A stretch of DNA of 64,000 bases from Aedes albopictus. Lineage: Eukaryota > Arthropoda > Insecta > Diptera > Culicidae. How positions within the stretch are numbered: the first letter of the stretch is position 1; each line of letters starts with the position of its first letter. A model generated the notes under the pieces. That model saw nothing but the letters and a program-made list of their open reading frames with translations. It did no database searches and was not told the DNA's origin. The position numbers and the translations under genes were made by a program. Location: positions 494,110,351 through 494,174,350 of the forward strand of contig NC_085137.1 of NCBI RefSeq assembly GCF_035046485.1, in the 5' to 3' direction. This document shows, piece by piece, positions 60,350 to 64,000 of the stretch.

Positions 60350-60519
60350 ACAGCGCACGAGTAACTTTCACGCAGCGAGCAAAAAGACAAAGGATTTTTC
60401 ACTCATATTTGTGTACGACTGGATCAACACAAAAAATGTGCTGATCTGGTGTTACACAAATTTGCGTGAAAATTCTTTTGTCTTTTCAGTTGCTGCGTGA
60501 AAGTTACTAGTTGCGCTGT
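60350..60519. mobile_element. Palindromic MITE (ACAGCGCA ends), 170 bp
   Basis: ACAGCGCACGAGTAACTTTC is inverted at the right (GAAAGTTACTAGTTGCGCTGT) and the arms extend ~75 bp with AAAAGACAAA / TTTGTCTTTT. No clear target duplication. Confidence 0.7.
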
Positions 60520-63150
60520 GTACTTCGAGTTTTGCGTGAGCGTATCAGCCAAACTGAAGAATTACACAATTTGATCAGATGGTAAGACCATATTATATAG
60601 CAGAACAAATTTATGGAGACGCATGGTTGTGAGAAAACTGTGTATGTATTCACAACTTGAACATCATTTTTTTTTTTGAATAACCAGCATTGGTGTTTTA
60701 AAACCTCAAAATAGAACAATACACTGAAATGCATTGTTGCTGCCTGTAGTATTCGTATGAATTTTGAAAACTGATTCCAACTGGTTATGCTGAGCTGGAC
60801 AGTCCTGCTCTTATTTTCAAGTTGTATCACTATGTCTGAAAACACCCGATATGTTGTGGCTCCGTCTCTCGAACCCCATTCATTGTGCGGGAGCGCGCGC
60901 ACGGCAGTTGGGGGTGGATGTTACAACCTTTCACGAATGGAATGTTATTCCTCCATAGAGCTTTCCCGTACAACAACGGCTGTACTCTGGCATCGACAGC
61001 ACATTTACCTCTCTACAAAGAAACACGACCACCTACTACTAGGATTCCACACGCCACACACCGGAGGGAGACTAGGACTCTCGACTGCTGGCTGGCTGAC
61101 TGCCGCCGGAAACATCAACAACAATATCAGCAACAATGTGGAACTCTCGTCGAACCTGTACGCTCGCTATTCCGAGGAACTGCCACCATAGGAAGCGCCA
61201 CCAGTAGTGAGCTTGCCGTCCCTATCGTCGTCGTCGTTGTCGTCGACGTCGTCGTGGTTGTGAGCTGTCGGCGTGCTCGGTCGGTCGGGAAGAAATTGAG
61301 AGCAAATGACGATCATTTAGCATGGCAGGGAAATCAGTGCAAACAGGACTATCGCTTCGGTTGGTTCCATTTCCCAGGTTTGGCCGCGGGAACCCGTTTT
61401 TCGTTGGGGGTGTAGCATATATGGGGGGGATATTAGTGCTGTGGGAAATGGGACGCAATGGACGCAAGTGAGGGGTTTTGTGTAGCTTTTCCCGTTGTCG
61501 GTTTGTTAATCCGGTTAAACAATAGTCCAGCAGGTGTTGCAACTTTTGTGCGTCTCATCTCGGGATTAACCTCCGGCGGTTTGTGCCGAATCGGCAACTC
61601 GTTTAGAAAGTTTGAAAGGATTTTGGGGTGAGAAAGGGGGTGAAACAGTGTGTGAGTGTGAACGATTCGTGCAGTTTCTAGCTGAATTTCCATTTGGAAG
61701 CTCTATGGAAGGTGTTGTTCTTCGTTAGTCAGCAGTTATCTTAAAAGAAAAGTGATTATCTGATTTATGATTGCACATGAGTGGGAATTGTCGACTTCAT
61801 CGCCGTTGACACAGGTGACGACGATGCCTTTCGGCCAAAGAAGAAGGTGAAGAAACCCCAAAAAACGGTGAAATGCTAATGGTTTGCGATATCATAAATT
61901 GTGCGAGGAAAATGTCAACATGATACCGCCTGTTCGAAACCTTGTAGAGCTAGAGTACGACTGCAAAGGCAAGGACAAAATTATATAATATGCGAATAGC
62001 CAAAAAAAGAGTGGAGCCCTGGGGCAAAAATGCAACAAACTGCTAGTAAAGTTGCGCTCGCAAGTGGTTACGACCGAAACGACGTGCGTTGTGATGGTGA
62101 TGAAATTTTTCTGGAAATAATCTTTCTAATCTCGATGCTGAAGGTGGAAGCTGTGGAAGTGATGAATAAGCTCGTGTGACCTATTTTCACCCACAACTCA
62201 GTGCTTCAAATCTCCTATGCATTCCCTCAAAGGGAAACATAAAACACAAGCGACGTATTTCAACAACCCTCATTATCCTCGCTGGATCGGTTTCGGGTTT
62301 CGTAAAGGTTCAGTATTGAGCAGAAGAAGAAAAAACAACAACACCAGTCACATACAGTGCTCCCAACAGAGGAGAGATGAAAGCACGACTGCCACGAGAG
62401 CATCGGCGAATCGGCGTTCGGAGATTGTCATCTCATAAAACATCACATGCCATTCGGCTCGTTCATTATGTATTGATGTGTTGAATCAGCCTAAATTGAA
62501 GCTTTGAGGTTCGGTGAAAGGGTTAGCTAGGAGAAAAATATTCATAAAGAATAAAAATCGGGGGATGTGAGATGGACATTGTCGAGGAATCAGTTTACAG
62601 AAATATTCTATGGAGCATACAAGATTGCCTTCGGCTGTTTGTTTGTCTCAAAATAGCTAAGCCATAAAGAGGCAAAACAAACATCATTGTAGTGCGGCGC
62701 GGATGGTGGATAAAAATACAAAGCACATGTTGAGGGAAGAGTTATTCAGACTGAGAATTTTCTTTGCATTTCTTTCAAAAAGCCACCAGTAAAATGAAAG
62801 GTATTTGTGATTCCGTGTACCCCACATGAATGGACTGCTTAAAGAACTTCTGAATACTAGTTTATTTAAAGCCTCTACTAATCTACAAAATGCTGAAAAA
62901 GATTACACTGTTGAAGGCAGTTCGTATTTGGAACGGAATGGCCATGCTTAGGGTGGTGGGAAACAGCTTTTTTCCGTGCTTTTATTTGGGATACACAGGC
63001 GAACAGAGAAAAATGTCATATAACATTAGGGTTTTATGACTTATATCAATATTCGAAATGAATATTCAAACTGCTTGGGCTCTAAAACTCACCGTATGGT
63101 CTTTCAAAACGCAATGAAGAAAGCAAAACATAAACTATCATGCGTCTCCA
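60520..63150. other. Low-repeat DNA with CGT microsatellite, 2.6 kb
   Basis: GC-richer core at 60840-62460 with (CGT)n at 61216-61254. The sequence around 61650-62200 (GTGTGTGAGTGTGAACG, TTAGTCAGCAGTT) resembles an insect 5' UTR or promoter, and several upstream-type short frames exist (60787-61191, 60885-61415, 62217-62438). I recognise no protein domain. It is the second-best place to look for host transcription. Confidence 0.3.
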
Positions 63151-63440
63151 CCCAAGTAACATTCTTGATTCTATTTGGTTTTATTTGTTTTTATGATAGT
63201 TTTATCAAAGCATTGCATAGTCTAATTGATCTTATAATATCTTCTACAGAGCACAAGTATTCTTCATCAATCTGTGGTTTTAAAAGCATCTTCAAGAATG
63301 CTTGAGATTCAGTCCATAAAACCACAAATACAACAAGAACAGTTGACCTTATTGTCAGTTTCGAAAGCTTCTTGTAGTTATCTTCAATCAACCATTCTTG
63401 AGTAAGAGTAACTGTTCTTGAATAAGAACAGTTTTATAAA
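63151..63440. mobile_element. Fragment of the ACCCAAGTAACATT family
   Basis: ACCCAAGTAACATTC at about 63151 matches the end of the 8610-9621 element. The interior shares TTTTATTTGTTTTTATGA-type strings. The other end is not identified; CTGTTCTTGAATAAGAACAG at 63412-63431 is a short palindrome nearby. Confidence 0.35.
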
Positions 63441-63469
63441 TGAAAAATAAAAAAAATCCACAATCATCA

Positions 63470-63710
63470 GATTCCGGGTTTCGATCCGTTATCGCTGCTA
63501 ACCAGGAACACCCGTCTCGACAACTGACCCTACGCGGTGCAGTGCCAAAGTCCTCTGGTTTCAGATCCAAAAAGAGGTTGGTTCGGTTATCCAGGACGTC
63601 GATTCCCGTGAAATTGATGTTGAATTCTTTAAACTGCAGACAATGATGAACATTGTGAAACTCAACACTACTTACCTTTTGGGAACGCTTACCGGAGGAA
63701 CCTGGCACTT
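63470..63710 (-). CDS. Candidate small coding segment, unrecognised
   Basis: On the minus strand a ~100-codon frame (63708-63388) includes FNINFTGIDVLDNRTNLFLD and then LKPEDFGTAPRR, with coding-like composition unlike the repeat-derived frames. Splice-like sites exist: GTAAGT at 63676 and CTGCAG before TTTAAAG near 63634, giving a 42-nt in-frame intron, unusually short, and GTCAGT after CGTAG near 63529. No ATG opens this frame; an ATG at 63759 opens a 13-codon frame that stops. It may be an exon of a host gene, or a relic. I do not recognise a family. Confidence 0.25.
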
Positions 63711-64000
63711 CACCGCATCAAGGCTGGTTCCCGGTTGGCTGCGGTACCGGGCTGCTCATGAAATTTAATGGATGAGGGAGCCCAATTTTAATTACCGGCT
63801 CGTTTTATTCCAAAATTCACCGCGGTGCGTGTGAATACTTGTTTGTTTACAATTGTATATACAAGTTTTATGATGTTCTCGGCAAAGTTTGCATAAATCC
63901 TCATTAAGAACATCTTAATCGGAGTACTCTTGAGTAACACTTCTTATTCTAGGTTAAGTTGAAATAAATTAAAGACGGTTTTTTGGTGTTTTTTTTTGTG
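63711..64000. other. Terminal stretch
   Basis: Nothing recognised. Confidence 0.3.

Noticed and set aside
61216..61254. (CGT)n as poly-arginine or poly-threonine coding repeat
   Set aside because: No convincing exon or start surrounds it; simple trinucleotide repeats are common in non-coding insect DNA.

Overview
The window looks like non-coding, transposon-saturated DNA from a large insect genome, most likely an Aedes-type mosquito. The reasons are AT-rich sequence, short introns, dense palindromic MITEs with TA, TTAA and 8-bp target duplications, Bel/Pao and gypsy LTR elements, LOA/Loner-like and other non-LTR retrotransposons, Helitrons, and long arrays of a degenerate 12-bp GGAATTCCTGGA-type repeat. 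The species call is inference from familiarity, not a database match. No bacterial features (operons, Shine-Dalgarno sites, CRISPR) are present. Most long open frames are translations of simple repeats.

Layout. 1-2950: two tandem Helitron-like elements on the minus strand; the second contains a roughly 2.5-kb (ACAG)n microsatellite. 2950-9930: nested TIR elements, including a 1.77-kb long-TIR element inserted in the terminal repeat of another element. 9930-11800: low-repeat DNA with the best host-gene signal, a 72-nt intron followed by a 69-nt exon holding an ATG and a strong donor site. 13307-18877: a gypsy-type LTR element whose 5' LTR is fused to RNase H-integrase by one large deletion. 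19018-21650: an 8-bp-TSD MITE with a nested TA MITE, a Bel/Pao gag relic and an element bounded by inverted short tandem arrays. 21865-24868: an element filled with a ~150-bp minisatellite. 24930-36480: 12-bp-type arrays interrupted by MITEs and by a 2.2-kb hAT-like element that carries two further insertions. 36480-43450: two long-TIR elements, one holding a cloverleaf-shaped tRNA-like sequence, and a LINE reverse-transcriptase relic split by insertions. 43690-49150: the largest 12-bp-type array, with a SINE, a small Helitron and another inverted-array element. 51300-52450 and 53640-57245: two minus-strand LINE pseudogenes. 57250-60000: two copies of one TTAA MITE flanking more array. 60000-64000: low-repeat DNA, a palindromic MITE and a weak minus-strand coding candidate.

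There is no pathway here. The biology is serial transposition: insertion order can be read from target duplications and interrupted frames. The recurring themes are elements that carry or amplify internal tandem repeats (Helitron plus microsatellite, the 150-bp minisatellite element, the elements with inverted-array termini) and polarity-switching 12-bp arrays that could fold into long hairpins.
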